Of a DNA stretch of 64,000 nucleotides, positions 22,476-31,132 are shown one piece after another. The stretch's first letter is position 1. Each line of letters begins with the position of its first letter. Both the position numbers and the translations under genes were made by a program. The notes beneath the pieces are model-generated. The model saw only the letters and a program-made list of their open reading frames with translations, made no database searches and was not told the DNA's origin. Source of the stretch: Bacillus sp. ISL-51 (GTDB lineage Bacteria > Bacillota > Bacilli > Bacillales > Bacillaceae); NCBI RefSeq assembly GCF_018613535.1, contig NZ_JAGGQB010000003.1, positions 62,001 to 126,000 of the forward strand, in the 5' to 3' direction.

Positions 22476-23783
22476 ATGCAGTCTAGTACATCATTTAATA
22501 GCCCAGCTTACCTTGAAACAAATGGAGTAATGAAAATCGCTGATATAACCTATAGTAATAATGAATGGCTGAACTTCGAAATTGGCGGAGAAGGGATTTT
22601 TAAGAAATCAGGTTCTTATTTAGTCCCATCTCTCCCGGTAGAGTTTCATTGTCATGGAATCGGTCACTATGATTTTAGCAATTTAGATCAATTAGATATT
22701 GAAAAGATCAATACACTAGCTGAATTAGAAGGGATTTTCTGTGTACCCTCTATCTTTCTTCCTCATAACCAGTTAGACCAATTTGTAGTCTTTATGAAAG
22801 AATTCTATAAGCAATAGAGAAAAGGACGTTACCGTAATATTTTAGGTATTTCACTAGAAGGACCATTATTGGCCAGCTTTGCAGGCACACCAGAAAGAGG
22901 GAATTGGGCACCATTAAAAGAAGAATGGGAAAAGATCGCGTCTTGTGGAGAATATGGTCTTATTTATACTGTACTGTCTCCAGATGCTATGACTGAAAAC
23001 TCCTATCTAAAGAAATATATCACTGAAGAACATCCAAGTTTAGAATGGATTGTAGATACACTTGTGGAGGCTGGAGTAAAGCCGGCGTTAGGTCACTTCC
23101 AAAAAGCATATCCAGAGGAAACCTCTAGACTTATAATGAAAGTTATAGATACAGCGCAAAAACGCAGCAGTTATGCTGGATCAGATGCTGTTTTAACAGA
23201 CCATTTGTTTAATGATATGCCAAACAATTTTAAACACACCTGGAGAACACCCCAAGAAAGAGCACATAGATTAGAGGGGTTAAAAGATGCTCGATTAGAT
23301 AAATGGAACTTAGATAATATAAACACACTTGTCGGAGAAGTTCCTGGCACTTTGATGAGAGCCGCGAAAGAAGGTTTATTAACAATTTGTATGAATTTTG
23401 ATAGTGAACATGCAGACTTAGAAATTGCACGACGAGTTGTAGAACTTGTTGGCTCTCAGGGTATTATAGCAATGACAGATCGCATTGACACAGACTCCAT
23501 GTGTGGCCAATCCTTAGAAAAAATTGAAGGAAATAATTTGTGGTATCAAGGAAAAGGGTATGTAGCAGCAGGATCTTACACAATTGATCGACTTATGCAT
23601 AATATTCGGGCTATAGGTTTTAATGAGAAGGTTGTATGGAATATGACTTCATTTGTACCATTAAAAGCTTGTAATTTCTTAAATGAACTTGAAAACCTAT
23701 CCATGAAGCCATTCAGTTTTATAGATGAAACGAAAAAAAGAACTCATTTCAAAGCGCCTATCCCAGAGCTGATTCTAGACTAA
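22476..23783 (+). pseudogene. NagA-like amidohydrolase interrupted by in-frame TAG
   Basis: One reading frame of 435 codons, split by TAG at 22815-22817 with the same frame continuing directly after it. The start has a strong AGGAGG site. Family marks resemble N-acetylglucosamine-6-phosphate deacetylase: EFHCHGIGHYDF (metal His pair), ISLEGPLLASFAGTPERG, GHFQKAYPEE, LTDHLFNDMPNNFKH and a late Asp motif IAMTDRIDTDS. Without suppression only the first 113 residues would be made, lacking most of the metal site; no good ribosome site is visible for an internal restart. The gene faces the LacI operon and shares its operator. Its substrate is probably a phosphorylated N-acyl sugar or relative, by family only. 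Confidence 0.8.
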
Positions 23784-23786
23784 GCA

Positions 23787-23814
23787 AAAAAGACCACTTT
23801 AAAGTGGTCTTTTT
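23787..23814. terminator. Bidirectional terminator
   Basis: Perfect 28-nt palindrome: five A, GACCACTTT and its complement, five T. It separates the NagA-like gene from the convergent lacI gene and overlaps the latter's stop codon. Confidence 0.92.
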
Positions 23815-24787
23815 AAGTTGACTTTCTTTTAATAAATTTTAGATCCAACTTATTTATATTGGGGACATCTTTGTTATTAATTAAGTTATATAATAAGTTT
23901 GCTGCTGTTTGTCCCAACTCTTTAATGGGTTGATGTATCGTTGAAAGTTCTATTACCTTAGATATCGGCTGATTATCAAATCCTATAACCGCCAGATCTT
24001 CAGGTATTCGTATTCCCTGCCTCTTCGCTTCATAAATAATCCCAGCAGCAACATAATCACTTCCTACAACCATTGCCGTAGGACGAGGTGACTTATTTAG
24101 AAATGATTTTGCTATTTCAATACCATTCTCAATGGTGTACTGTTCTTCAAAGTACCAATTATAACTCCATTTCAAGCCGTATTCATTTTGAAAGTGAAAA
24201 AATGATTTTTTTCGACTTATGCCAACACCACTCTTAGGATTTCCTATACATAGACCAATGGATTGATGTCCTTGATTACGCAAATGATCAATAGCCATTT
24301 TGATTCCTGACTCATGATTAATAAATATATGTGCAACCTGTTTGCTTGCAGAAGCTTCACAGGAAACAATATTACCAAATCCAGATATCTCGTCGAGTAC
24401 GTGATGGGGGCTTATACAGGATCCTAAAATAAGACCGTCAATAAGTTTGTATTTTAATCTGTTAAAAAACTCCAGTTCTTGTTCGGGATCGTTATTTGAC
24501 TGGTGCACAAGTAAACTATAATTATGTTTATTACACTCTTCACCTATTCCAGCAATTAGTTTGCTGAAAAATGGATGGTTGATTTTAGGAACAATGACTC
24601 CGAATACATTTGTCTTCCCCCTAGATAGGTTAATCGCGTTGAAATTTGGTACATAATTTAATTCCTTCATAGCTTTTAAAACAGCGTCTCGTTTCTCAGG
24701 TTTTACATAAGGATGATTATTGAGAACCCTAGATACTGTGGTCCGAGAAACGTTCGCTTTCTTTGCTATCTCTGTAATGTTTGTCAT
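23813..24787 (-). CDS. LacI/GalR-family repressor
   Basis: 324 residues. Helix-turn-helix at residues 1-50 (ITEIAKKANVSRTTVSRVLNNHPYV) with hinge helix, then a periplasmic-binding-like sensor (NVFGVIVPKINHPFFSKLI; AVIGFDNQPISKVIELSTI). AAGGAG precedes the ATG. It lies 87 nt downstream of the YczE-like gene and is probably third in the HAD operon. Two identical operators, one in front of that operon and one in front of the convergent NagA-like gene, point to local control by this protein. The inducer is unknown, probably a sugar phosphate. Confidence 0.9.
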   Translation of the reverse strand: MTNITEIAKKANVSRTTVSRVLNNHPYVKPEKRDAVLKAMKELNYVPNFNAINLSRGKTNVFGVIVPKINHPFFSKLIAGIGEECNKHNYSLLVHQSNNDPEQELEFFNRLKYKLIDGLILGSCISPHHVLDEISGFGNIVSCEASASKQVAHIFINHESGIKMAIDHLRNQGHQSIGLCIGNPKSGVGISRKKSFFHFQNEYGLKWSYNWYFEEQYTIENGIEIAKSFLNKSPRPTAMVVGSDYVAAGIIYEAKRQGIRIPEDLAVIGFDNQPISKVIELSTIHQPIKELGQTAANLLYNLINNKDVPNINKLDLKFIKRKST

Positions 24788-24874
24788 TACTATTACTCCT
24801 TCTTAGGCAGCGTTATCAGGATTTTACGCTAAACAGCACCAAGGAAAAATACTCTAAATCAAGGATAAGCATAA

Positions 24875-25546
24875 TTAATTGACTTTATCATGGCGTATAT
24901 TAAAATGTGCGCTTTCCTGACTATGTCCCTCACTATAAATAGAACGGGGCTTACCCATCTTGTGTAATAGTTTATCAAATAAACCTACTAATATCCCTAG
25001 ACACAGCAACACAATGATGGTTCCTAACCCAATCGGCCCCTGAAGAATGATTGAAAGTACAAAAGCTAAAGCTTCCCCTATAGTCTTTGTAATATTAATA
25101 CCCCAACCTGTACGTTCAGTAATAGCTAACATTAATTCATCATTCGGTATCGAAGGAAAAGATGCTCTTAAATAAATAGCGATTCCCATAGCCAATATAC
25201 ATAACCCTATCAAAAATAAACTCCATTGAAGAATTACAGCATCTGTTTTTAAGAATGAAAGAATCTTTGAGTTTAAAAGGTCAACAAAAACTCCAATAAT
25301 AAAAATCGGAATAAAACCGGCCAGATTAGGAAACCGCATTTTTATTAGGCTATTTATAAAGATAAGGATTCCTCCGACAATGAAAACCCATGACCCAATT
25401 GTAAGGCCAATTAGTTCTGATAAAGCCACATTTAGAGCATCCCAGGGGGCAATCCCAGTATTAGATTTAATCATACATACAACCCCTAAGGATAAAACAA
25501 ACAATCCAACAATATAAATTAAACATCTTTTAACAAAATGGCTCAT
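24875..25546 (-). CDS. YczE/YitT-type integral membrane protein
   Basis: 223 residues with about five or six hydrophobic segments. The N-terminal motif GLFVLSLGVVCMIKSNTGIAPWDALNVALSE and later SIPNDELMLAITERTGWGINITKTIGE are characteristic of the YczE/YyaS/YitT group of uncharacterised membrane proteins. The start overlaps the HAD gene stop as ATGA, so the two are coupled. Context in a sugar-like catabolic operon suggests a transport or accessory role, which is inference. Confidence 0.75.
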   Translation of the reverse strand: MSHFVKRCLIYIVGLFVLSLGVVCMIKSNTGIAPWDALNVALSELIGLTIGSWVFIVGGILIFINSLIKMRFPNLAGFIPIFIIGVFVDLLNSKILSFLKTDAVILQWSLFLIGLCILAMGIAIYLRASFPSIPNDELMLAITERTGWGINITKTIGEALAFVLSIILQGPIGLGTIIVLLCLGILVGLFDKLLHKMGKPRSIYSEGHSQESAHFNIRHDKVN

Positions 25547-26430
25547 GATTGTATACTCTGCGGTTTAGGGTCTTCTTCTTTAGTTAGAATATAGTGATCG
25601 AAAGCATAAGATACACCACACTCATAATTCGATAACGTTTTGAAAGTAGCCAATTGAATAAGCCTCTTATCAGCATTTCCCATGGCTATCCCTATTCCTG
25701 CTACATTAAACATAGGCAGATCATTTAGATTGTCACCTATTGCTATTGCATTTTCTGCATCAATTTCATAATATTCACAAAGTTTATTCAATGACGCTCC
25801 TTTATCTACCCCCGCACTTGTGATTTCTAGATTGAATGCGCCTGAACTAGTTACGACACACTCCTTCAGTTGTCCAAAATATTCTTTTGCTTTTTTTAAT
25901 TTTATTTGGTTTGGCGAAACTATCATAAATTTTATGACATAACGATAATCGTTAGGGTTAATTGTACCCGGTATTTCCTCTAACCCGTATTGATGTATTT
26001 GAGCTTTAATAGAATTCCAAAACACCTCTTGATTAAAATGAGGCTCTTCCATTACTGTATCGTAAAGTTCTTTTTCAAGTTGCTGAATCCCCTGATTTGA
26101 TACGATAATTTTGTCAGATAAGTAAATCTGATAATAGATTTCCTCTTTATTTAACCATGTTATGATAGGCTGGATTACATCTGAATCCATAAAATGTTCG
26201 AATATAACCTGGTTTTCTACATAAATTTGGGCTCCGTTTGAAGCAATGATCGGAAAATTTAAATTATATTTATTGATGATGTGTATTGCATCAAATAGAG
26301 CCCTTCCTGTAGCGATTGTTACAATATGCCCTTGTTTTTGTCCAAGCTTTAAGGCACTTACATCTTGTTCTTGGATAGTTAAGTTCTCTGATAACAGCGT
26401 ACCATCTAAGTCAATTGCAATTACTTTCAT
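25543..26430 (-). CDS. HAD-superfamily (Cof-type) phosphatase
   Basis: 295 residues. HAD motif I IAIDLDGTLLSENL at residues 4-17 with the nucleophilic Asp, motif II TIATGR, lysine region GVDKGASLNKLCEYY, and motif III/IV AIGDNLNDLPMFNVAGIGIAMGNA. The C2b cap between motifs II and III matches Cof-type sugar-phosphate phosphatases. GGGAGG precedes the ATG. It is the first gene of an operon with the YczE-like and LacI genes, preceded by a promoter holding the LacI-type operator. Confidence 0.88.
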   Translation of the reverse strand: MKVIAIDLDGTLLSENLTIQEQDVSALKLGQKQGHIVTIATGRALFDAIHIINKYNLNFPIIASNGAQIYVENQVIFEHFMDSDVIQPIITWLNKEEIYYQIYLSDKIIVSNQGIQQLEKELYDTVMEEPHFNQEVFWNSIKAQIHQYGLEEIPGTINPNDYRYVIKFMIVSPNQIKLKKAKEYFGQLKECVVTSSGAFNLEITSAGVDKGASLNKLCEYYEIDAENAIAIGDNLNDLPMFNVAGIGIAMGNADKRLIQLATFKTLSNYECGVSYAFDHYILTKEEDPKPQSIQS

Positions 26431-26467
26431 GTGAATTTCCTCCCTGGATTTTAAAAATCATTGAAAG

Positions 26468-26496
26468 TATAAAGTATGGTACGCGTTTCAGAGCAA
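26468..26496 (-). promoter_or_regulatory. Promoter of the HAD-YczE-lacI operon with embedded operator
   Basis: Minus-strand -35 TTGCTC (26491-26496) and -10 TTTATA (26468-26473), 17-nt spacer. The spacer is almost exactly filled by the 16-nt operator 26475-26490, identical to that at 22397-22412 but inverted relative to transcription. Confidence 0.72.
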
Positions 26497-26553
26497 TTAG
26501 ATTATTATATTAATTTAAAGTTTTTCTGAGAAGCTAAACTACAATGATTTAAA

Positions 26554-26682
26554 TTAAAAATTTTGATTAGAACTGTGTTTCTCAGGCGGTCTCCGACTAA
26601 ATGACCTCTCTCTTTTGATAAATGCAGTTAATAATGAATTGACTGCTAATAGTGAAAAACTTAGGAGGTCAGTACTGCTCAT
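26554..26682 (-). CDS. Possible 42-residue membrane peptide
   Basis: Reads MSSTDLLSFSLLAVNSLLTA then FIKRERSFSRRPPEK and an Asn/Gln/Ser tail: one hydrophobic helix followed by a strongly basic end, a layout seen in small membrane toxins and other peptides. The ribosome site is weak (GAGCAGG) and I recognise no family. It lies between the HAD promoter and another orphan frame. Confidence 0.25.
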   Translation of the reverse strand: MSSTDLLSFSLLAVNSLLTAFIKRERSFSRRPPEKHSSNQNF

Positions 26683-26748
26683 AATAGGCCTGCTCGTTTC
26701 GCACACCTCTTCATGTGATGGTACCTCCTCACTTACATCTAGATCAAC

Positions 26749-26985
26749 TTATAACGAATCATTCATAGGTTGTTCTTCATAAGTTTCAATGTGTTCAATT
26801 GTATTATTATCCTTCGGAATAGATGAGAACAGAGAAGTTATTCCATTTGAAGAATCAATCATTTTATCTAGAACTTCAGGCACTGGAAACTCACTAGAAA
26901 CTGAGCTGTGACAGGACAGCTTACCATAAAGAGTTTGACTCACTGCCAGCAACTTGGGCACCGGCACTTTTCTGAGAACACTCAC
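26749..26985 (-). CDS. Hypothetical 78-residue protein
   Basis: Starts at GTG (MSVLRKVPVPKLLAVSQTLY...) and ends with an acidic, polar tail (HIETYEEQPMNDSL). No domain recognised, no hydrophobic segment, and no clear ribosome site. It fills part of a 720-nt gap between the HAD promoter and the RpiR gene. It may be a remnant or chance frame. Confidence 0.25.
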   Translation of the reverse strand: MSVLRKVPVPKLLAVSQTLYGKLSCHSSVSSEFPVPEVLDKMIDSSNGITSLFSSIPKDNNTIEHIETYEEQPMNDSL

Positions 26986-27150
26986 TTTTTATAAAAAGCG
27001 GGTGTATTAAGTTTCACTGAGACGATGTCCCCGCCATACTTTTCTCTTTTCTTCAATACGTGGTAAAGAAAGCAAAAACCTGTTTCCCTTATAACAGAAC
27101 TTGCTATATCATAAAAGTATGCGTTTACATTCGAGTAGGGAGGTTTTAGC

Positions 27151-28008
27151 ATGACCCCTGTCCATACAAGTAGCATCGGGAAAATCCAAGCAGCCAGCAA
27201 AGGCTTATCTCCAAAATTGAGAGCCATTGCAGACCATATCGTGAAGGAACCGAAAGATGTGATTCACCTGTCCATCATTCAGCTGGCAGAAAAAACAAAA
27301 AGCTCTGAAGCGACGATCTTCAGGCTGTGCAAGCGGCTCGGTTTTTCCGGCTATCAGGATTTAAAAATCACGCTTGCCCAGGAAATCGTTCAGGAGCCGG
27401 TGCAGCATCTGCATGAAGATATGAGTCCGGATGATGATATTGAAGTGATCATTCAGAAGGTTTTCCGAACGAATATTTCCGGCCTCACGGATACCTTTCA
27501 TTTATTAGATCCCGCTGACGTAGAAAAAGCGGTAGAGCTGATTCATCAGGCCGACAGAATCGAGTTTTACGGAAATGGCGGCTCAGGACTGATCGCCACC
27601 GATGCCTATCATAAGTTTATGCGCACGGGCTTAAATTGCATTGCCCATACCGATTCCCATTTTCAGGCGATGTCAGCGGGGCTTCTCGGTCCCGGCAGCG
27701 TGGTCATCGGTATTTCCCATTCAGGCAGCAACAAGGATGTGCTCGATGCCGTAAAAACGGCCAAATCGCTCGGCGCCGGCACGATCGGCATTACCAGCTA
27801 CCAAAAATCGCCGCTCACCCAGATTTCTGACGTGGTGTTATATACATCAACAAGGGAGACGGCCTTCAGGACGGAAGCGATGTCCGCAAGGCTCGCCCAG
27901 CTGACGGTCATCGATACGTTATATTTCGCGACGGCACGCCTGAGGCAGGAAAAAACGCTTTCCAACCTGCAGAAAATCAGAAAAATGATCGCGCACAAAC
28001 GTTTGTAA
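27151..28008 (+). CDS. RpiR-family regulator of the gluconate genes
   Basis: 285 residues. N-terminal RpiR helix-turn-helix (about residues 5-80; LSIIQLAEKTKSSEATIFRLCKRLGFSGYQDLK) and C-terminal SIS sugar-phosphate isomerase fold (IEFYGNGGSGLIATDAYHKFMRTG; GISHSGSNKDVLDAVKTAKS). SIS domains sense phosphosugars, here probably 6-phosphogluconate. GGGAGG precedes the ATG. It lies 183 nt ahead of gntK on the same strand. This differs from the GntR-family repressor that runs gntRKPZ in B. subtilis 168. Confidence 0.9.
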   Translation: MTPVHTSSIGKIQAASKGLSPKLRAIADHIVKEPKDVIHLSIIQLAEKTKSSEATIFRLCKRLGFSGYQDLKITLAQEIVQEPVQHLHEDMSPDDDIEVIIQKVFRTNISGLTDTFHLLDPADVEKAVELIHQADRIEFYGNGGSGLIATDAYHKFMRTGLNCIAHTDSHFQAMSAGLLGPGSVVIGISHSGSNKDVLDAVKTAKSLGAGTIGITSYQKSPLTQISDVVLYTSTRETAFRTEAMSARLAQLTVIDTLYFATARLRQEKTLSNLQKIRKMIAHKRL

Positions 28009-28098
28009 CCGTTTTCTCAAGATTTATTTTTTAAAAGCCAAAATGCCGATACAGCGGGATGTAAGGCAATTTTGTGAAAAAATTTTTCTTCCTTATCG

Positions 28099-28127
28099 TT
28101 GATTTATAAAAAAATTATTCCTATAAT
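28099..28127 (+). promoter_or_regulatory. Sigma-A promoter of gntK-gntP
   Basis: -35 TTGATT (28099-28104), 17-nt spacer, -10 TATAAT (28122-28127). Transcription should begin near 28134, giving a leader of about 57 nt. A second, weaker element (TTGACT at 28127) follows. Confidence 0.75.
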
Positions 28128-28149
28128 TGACTTTGTAAGGGCATACATT

Positions 28150-28177
28150 ATGAATCTATCATATTATTCATTAGATT
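28150..28177 (+). promoter_or_regulatory. Nested inverted repeats in the gntK leader
   Basis: ATGAAT (28150) pairs with ATTCAT (28166), and the overlapping AATCTA (28153) pairs with TAGATT (28172). It lies just downstream of the expected transcription start, a good place for the RpiR regulator to bind. Confidence 0.4.
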
Positions 28178-28191
28178 AGGCGGGATATTAT

Positions 28192-29736
28192 ATGAAAGAA
28201 ACCCAAGCTGTTATCGGTCTGGATATCGGTACAACCAGCACGAAAGCCGTTCTGTTTGGACCAAAAGGCAAGATGTTATCCAAGCATTCGGTTCATTATG
28301 ATTTAATACAGCCAAAGCCGGCATGGGCCGAGCAGGACCCTGAGCACATCTTAGAAGCAGTCATCGCAAGCATCAGGGGCGCCGTCACAAAATCCGGATG
28401 CAGCCCTGACAATCTGCTTGCGATCGGTATCAGCACCGCCATGCACTCTTTGATTGCTGTCGATCAAAACGGCGGCTTGCTGACGAAAAGCATCATTTGG
28501 GCTGACAACCGCAGTACGGAGCAATCGAAACGAATTCTGAAAGATATGAACGGGTTTGATATTTATAAAAGAACCGGCACGCCGATTCACCCGATGTCCC
28601 CCCTATCCAAGATTGTATGGATGAAGGAGCAGGACCCGGAAACGTTTGCGAAAGCCGCCAAATTCATCAGTATTAAAGAATATATTCTGCACCAATTTTT
28701 CGGGGCGTATGTCGTGGATTATTCCATCGCTTCGGCAACGGGTTTATTCCGCTTAGACACGCTTACTTGGGATGAAGAAGCACTGCGGATTGCCGGCATT
28801 CGTGAAGACCAGCTGTCGGACATCGTGCCGACCACTCATCAGCTGAGCGGGCTTGCGCCTGAGATCGCGGCGCGGATGGGCATTCATGTACAAACACCGT
28901 TTATCGTCGGCGCAAATGACGGAGTGCTTGCCAACTTAGGCGTAGGAGCGATCGGCAAAGGTGAGGTTGCCGTTACGATCGGCACAAGCGGAGCGGTGCG
29001 TTCTGTGACGGATACCCCGGTGACAGATGAAAAATCACGGACGTTCTGCTATGCGCTGACGGACAAGCATTGGGTCATCGGCGGTCCGACGAATAACGGG
29101 GGCATTATGCTGCGCTGGCTGCGTGACGAATTCGCTTCTTCTGAAGTCGAAACGGCGAAGCGGCTGGGCGTTGACCCGTACGATTTAATGATTGACATCG
29201 CGAACAAAGTGCCTGCGGGCTCTGAAGGATTGTTATTTCTCCCGTTTTTATCAGGGGAACGCGCGCCGTTTTGGAATCCGAATGCCCGCGGAACGTTTTT
29301 CGGCATCAGCCTGCGCCATAAACGGGAGCATTTTATCAGAGCGGTGCTGGAAGGTGTCATCATGAGCGTCTTTTCCATCGGTGTCGCCTTGAGAGATTTG
29401 GCAGGCCCTGCAAAAGACGTGCGGGCTTCGGGAGGATTCGCGAGATCGCCGCTGTGGAGACAGATTTTGGCCGATACAATGGGGCGGGAGGTTCTCGTTC
29501 CTGAAAGTTATGAAGCATCGGCACTCGGAGCTGCGGTTCTCGCTTTACACAGCCTCGGCGAAATGGAACGGATTGAGGATGTGCAGGACTGGATCAGAAT
29601 TTCCCATCGCCATGAACCGGATGTCAAAAACAGCGAAACATATATTGAACTGTTTTACTTATACGAGCGGCTGTATGACAAGCTCAAGGATGAATTTGAC
29701 GTCATCAGTGAATTTCAGCTCAAACAAAACCGTTAA
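28192..29736 (+). CDS. gntK: Gluconate kinase (FGGY family)
   Basis: 514 residues. FGGY carbohydrate kinase: N-terminal phosphate loop IGLDIGTTSTKAVLFG, GISTAMHSLIAVD, WADNRSTEQ, catalytic Asp region VGANDGVLANLGVGA, GTSGAVR, and C-terminal ASGGFARSPLWRQILADTMG. It phosphorylates gluconate to 6-phosphogluconate. Its closest relatives by sequence feel are Bacillus GntK; other FGGY substrates (xylulose, glycerol) are less likely because a GntP permease follows 26 nt later. The ribosome site AGGCGGG is modest. Confidence 0.9.
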   Translation: MKETQAVIGLDIGTTSTKAVLFGPKGKMLSKHSVHYDLIQPKPAWAEQDPEHILEAVIASIRGAVTKSGCSPDNLLAIGISTAMHSLIAVDQNGGLLTKSIIWADNRSTEQSKRILKDMNGFDIYKRTGTPIHPMSPLSKIVWMKEQDPETFAKAAKFISIKEYILHQFFGAYVVDYSIASATGLFRLDTLTWDEEALRIAGIREDQLSDIVPTTHQLSGLAPEIAARMGIHVQTPFIVGANDGVLANLGVGAIGKGEVAVTIGTSGAVRSVTDTPVTDEKSRTFCYALTDKHWVIGGPTNNGGIMLRWLRDEFASSEVETAKRLGVDPYDLMIDIANKVPAGSEGLLFLPFLSGERAPFWNPNARGTFFGISLRHKREHFIRAVLEGVIMSVFSIGVALRDLAGPAKDVRASGGFARSPLWRQILADTMGREVLVPESYEASALGAAVLALHSLGEMERIEDVQDWIRISHRHEPDVKNSETYIELFYLYERLYDKLKDEFDVISEFQLKQNR

Positions 29737-29762
29737 TTCTTCTTTGAAAGGGTGAAAAGGCC

Positions 29763-31091
29763 ATGTTACTGTTTATTGTCATTGCCGCTATTATCGTTTT
29801 ACTCTTATTGATTACGGTCGCTAAGTTAAATCCGTTTATCAGTTTGCTCATCACATCCATTCTTGTCGGTTTCGCAGCCGGAATGAATATGCAGGATATT
29901 ATCACATCTATGAAAACCGGGCTCGGCAATACGCTTTCTCTTCTTGCGATTGTGCTTGCCCTCGGTACGATGCTTGGAAAAATGATGACTGAATCAGGCG
30001 GGGCGGAGCAGATCGCCCATACCCTGATCGGCCGCTTCGGCAAAAAGAACGTCCATTGGGCGATGATGGCCGTCGCTTTCATTGTCGGGATTCCCGTCTT
30101 TTTCCAGGTCGGCTTTGTATTGCTCGTGCCGCTGTTGTTTACGATCGCCATTGAAACGGGCGTTTCTTTAGTGACGATCGGGATTCCGCTGCTTGCGGGG
30201 CTTTCCGTCGTTCACGGATTGGTTCCTCCCCATCCTGCAGCGATGGCGGCAGTCGGCATTTATCACGCAAATGTCGGAAAGACGATTTTGTATTCATTAA
30301 TCGTCGGCATTCCGACGGCCATTATTGCGGGGCCGCTTTACGGAAAATGGATTGGTAAGCGTATTCATAAACCCGTTCCTGAACTTTTGAAAAAACAATT
30401 TATCGAACGGAATGAAAATCGCAAGCTTCCGGGATTCGCAAATACATTGTTTACGATACTGGTACCGGTTATCCTGATGCTTCTGGCGACGCTCGCAGAC
30501 ATTGTGCTGCCGGAAAAAAGCACACTCTATCAAGCTTTTAAATTCATCGGTGACCCTATTACGGCACTTTTGATCGCAACGGTTTACTCCTTTTTCAGCC
30601 TCGGATTTTATCAAGGCTTTAACAGGGACAGCATTTTAAAATTCAGCAATGACTGCTTGGGGCCGATCGCTTCCATTCTGCTTGTGATCGGAGCCGGCGG
30701 CGCCTTTAACAATGTGCTGATCGATTCAGGTGTCGGCACTTATATTGCGGATATGGCGAAGCACTCAAGCTTCTCCCCCGTGCTTTTAAGCTGGACGATT
30801 GCTGCGGTCATTCGCATCGCCACAGGCTCAGCGACTGTATCTATGATGACAGCGGCCGGCATTGTTGCGCCGATCGCTTCTGTGATGCCCGGCGTCAGCA
30901 GTGAATTGCTCGTTTTAGCTACAGGAGCGGGTTCTCTGATTCTGTCTCATGTCAACGATTCCGGTTTCTGGCTCATTAAAGAGTATTTCGGAATGACGGT
31001 AAAAGAGACATTCCTGACGTGGACGGCGATGGAGACGATTATCTCTGTCAGCGCCATCTGTTTTATCATGATCATCAACGCATTTATTTAA
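29763..31091 (+). CDS. gntP: Gluconate permease, GntP family
   Basis: 442 residues, about 12-14 membrane segments, GntP gluconate:proton symporter family: LNPFISLLITSILVGFAAGM, LALGTMLGKMMTESGGAEQIA, VHGLVPPHPAAMAAVGIY, and the C-terminal SHVNDSGFWLIKEYFGMTVKETFLTWT. It takes up gluconate for GntK. AAAGGG precedes ATG; it is co-transcribed with gntK and ends at the terminator shared with lutC. Confidence 0.93.
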   Translation: MLLFIVIAAIIVLLLLITVAKLNPFISLLITSILVGFAAGMNMQDIITSMKTGLGNTLSLLAIVLALGTMLGKMMTESGGAEQIAHTLIGRFGKKNVHWAMMAVAFIVGIPVFFQVGFVLLVPLLFTIAIETGVSLVTIGIPLLAGLSVVHGLVPPHPAAMAAVGIYHANVGKTILYSLIVGIPTAIIAGPLYGKWIGKRIHKPVPELLKKQFIERNENRKLPGFANTLFTILVPVILMLLATLADIVLPEKSTLYQAFKFIGDPITALLIATVYSFFSLGFYQGFNRDSILKFSNDCLGPIASILLVIGAGGAFNNVLIDSGVGTYIADMAKHSSFSPVLLSWTIAAVIRIATGSATVSMMTAAGIVAPIASVMPGVSSELLVLATGAGSLILSHVNDSGFWLIKEYFGMTVKETFLTWTAMETIISVSAICFIMIINAFI

Positions 31092-31096
31092 AGTAA

Positions 31097-31128
31097 GAAA
31101 CCCCGGTCTTCATAAGCCGGGGTATTTT
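31097..31128. terminator. Bidirectional terminator between gntP and lutC
   Basis: AACCCCGG / CCGGGGT stem with a 10-nt loop; T-rich on the plus side (ATTTTAATT) and TTTC-rich on the minus side. Confidence 0.75.
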
Positions 31129-31132
31129 AATT

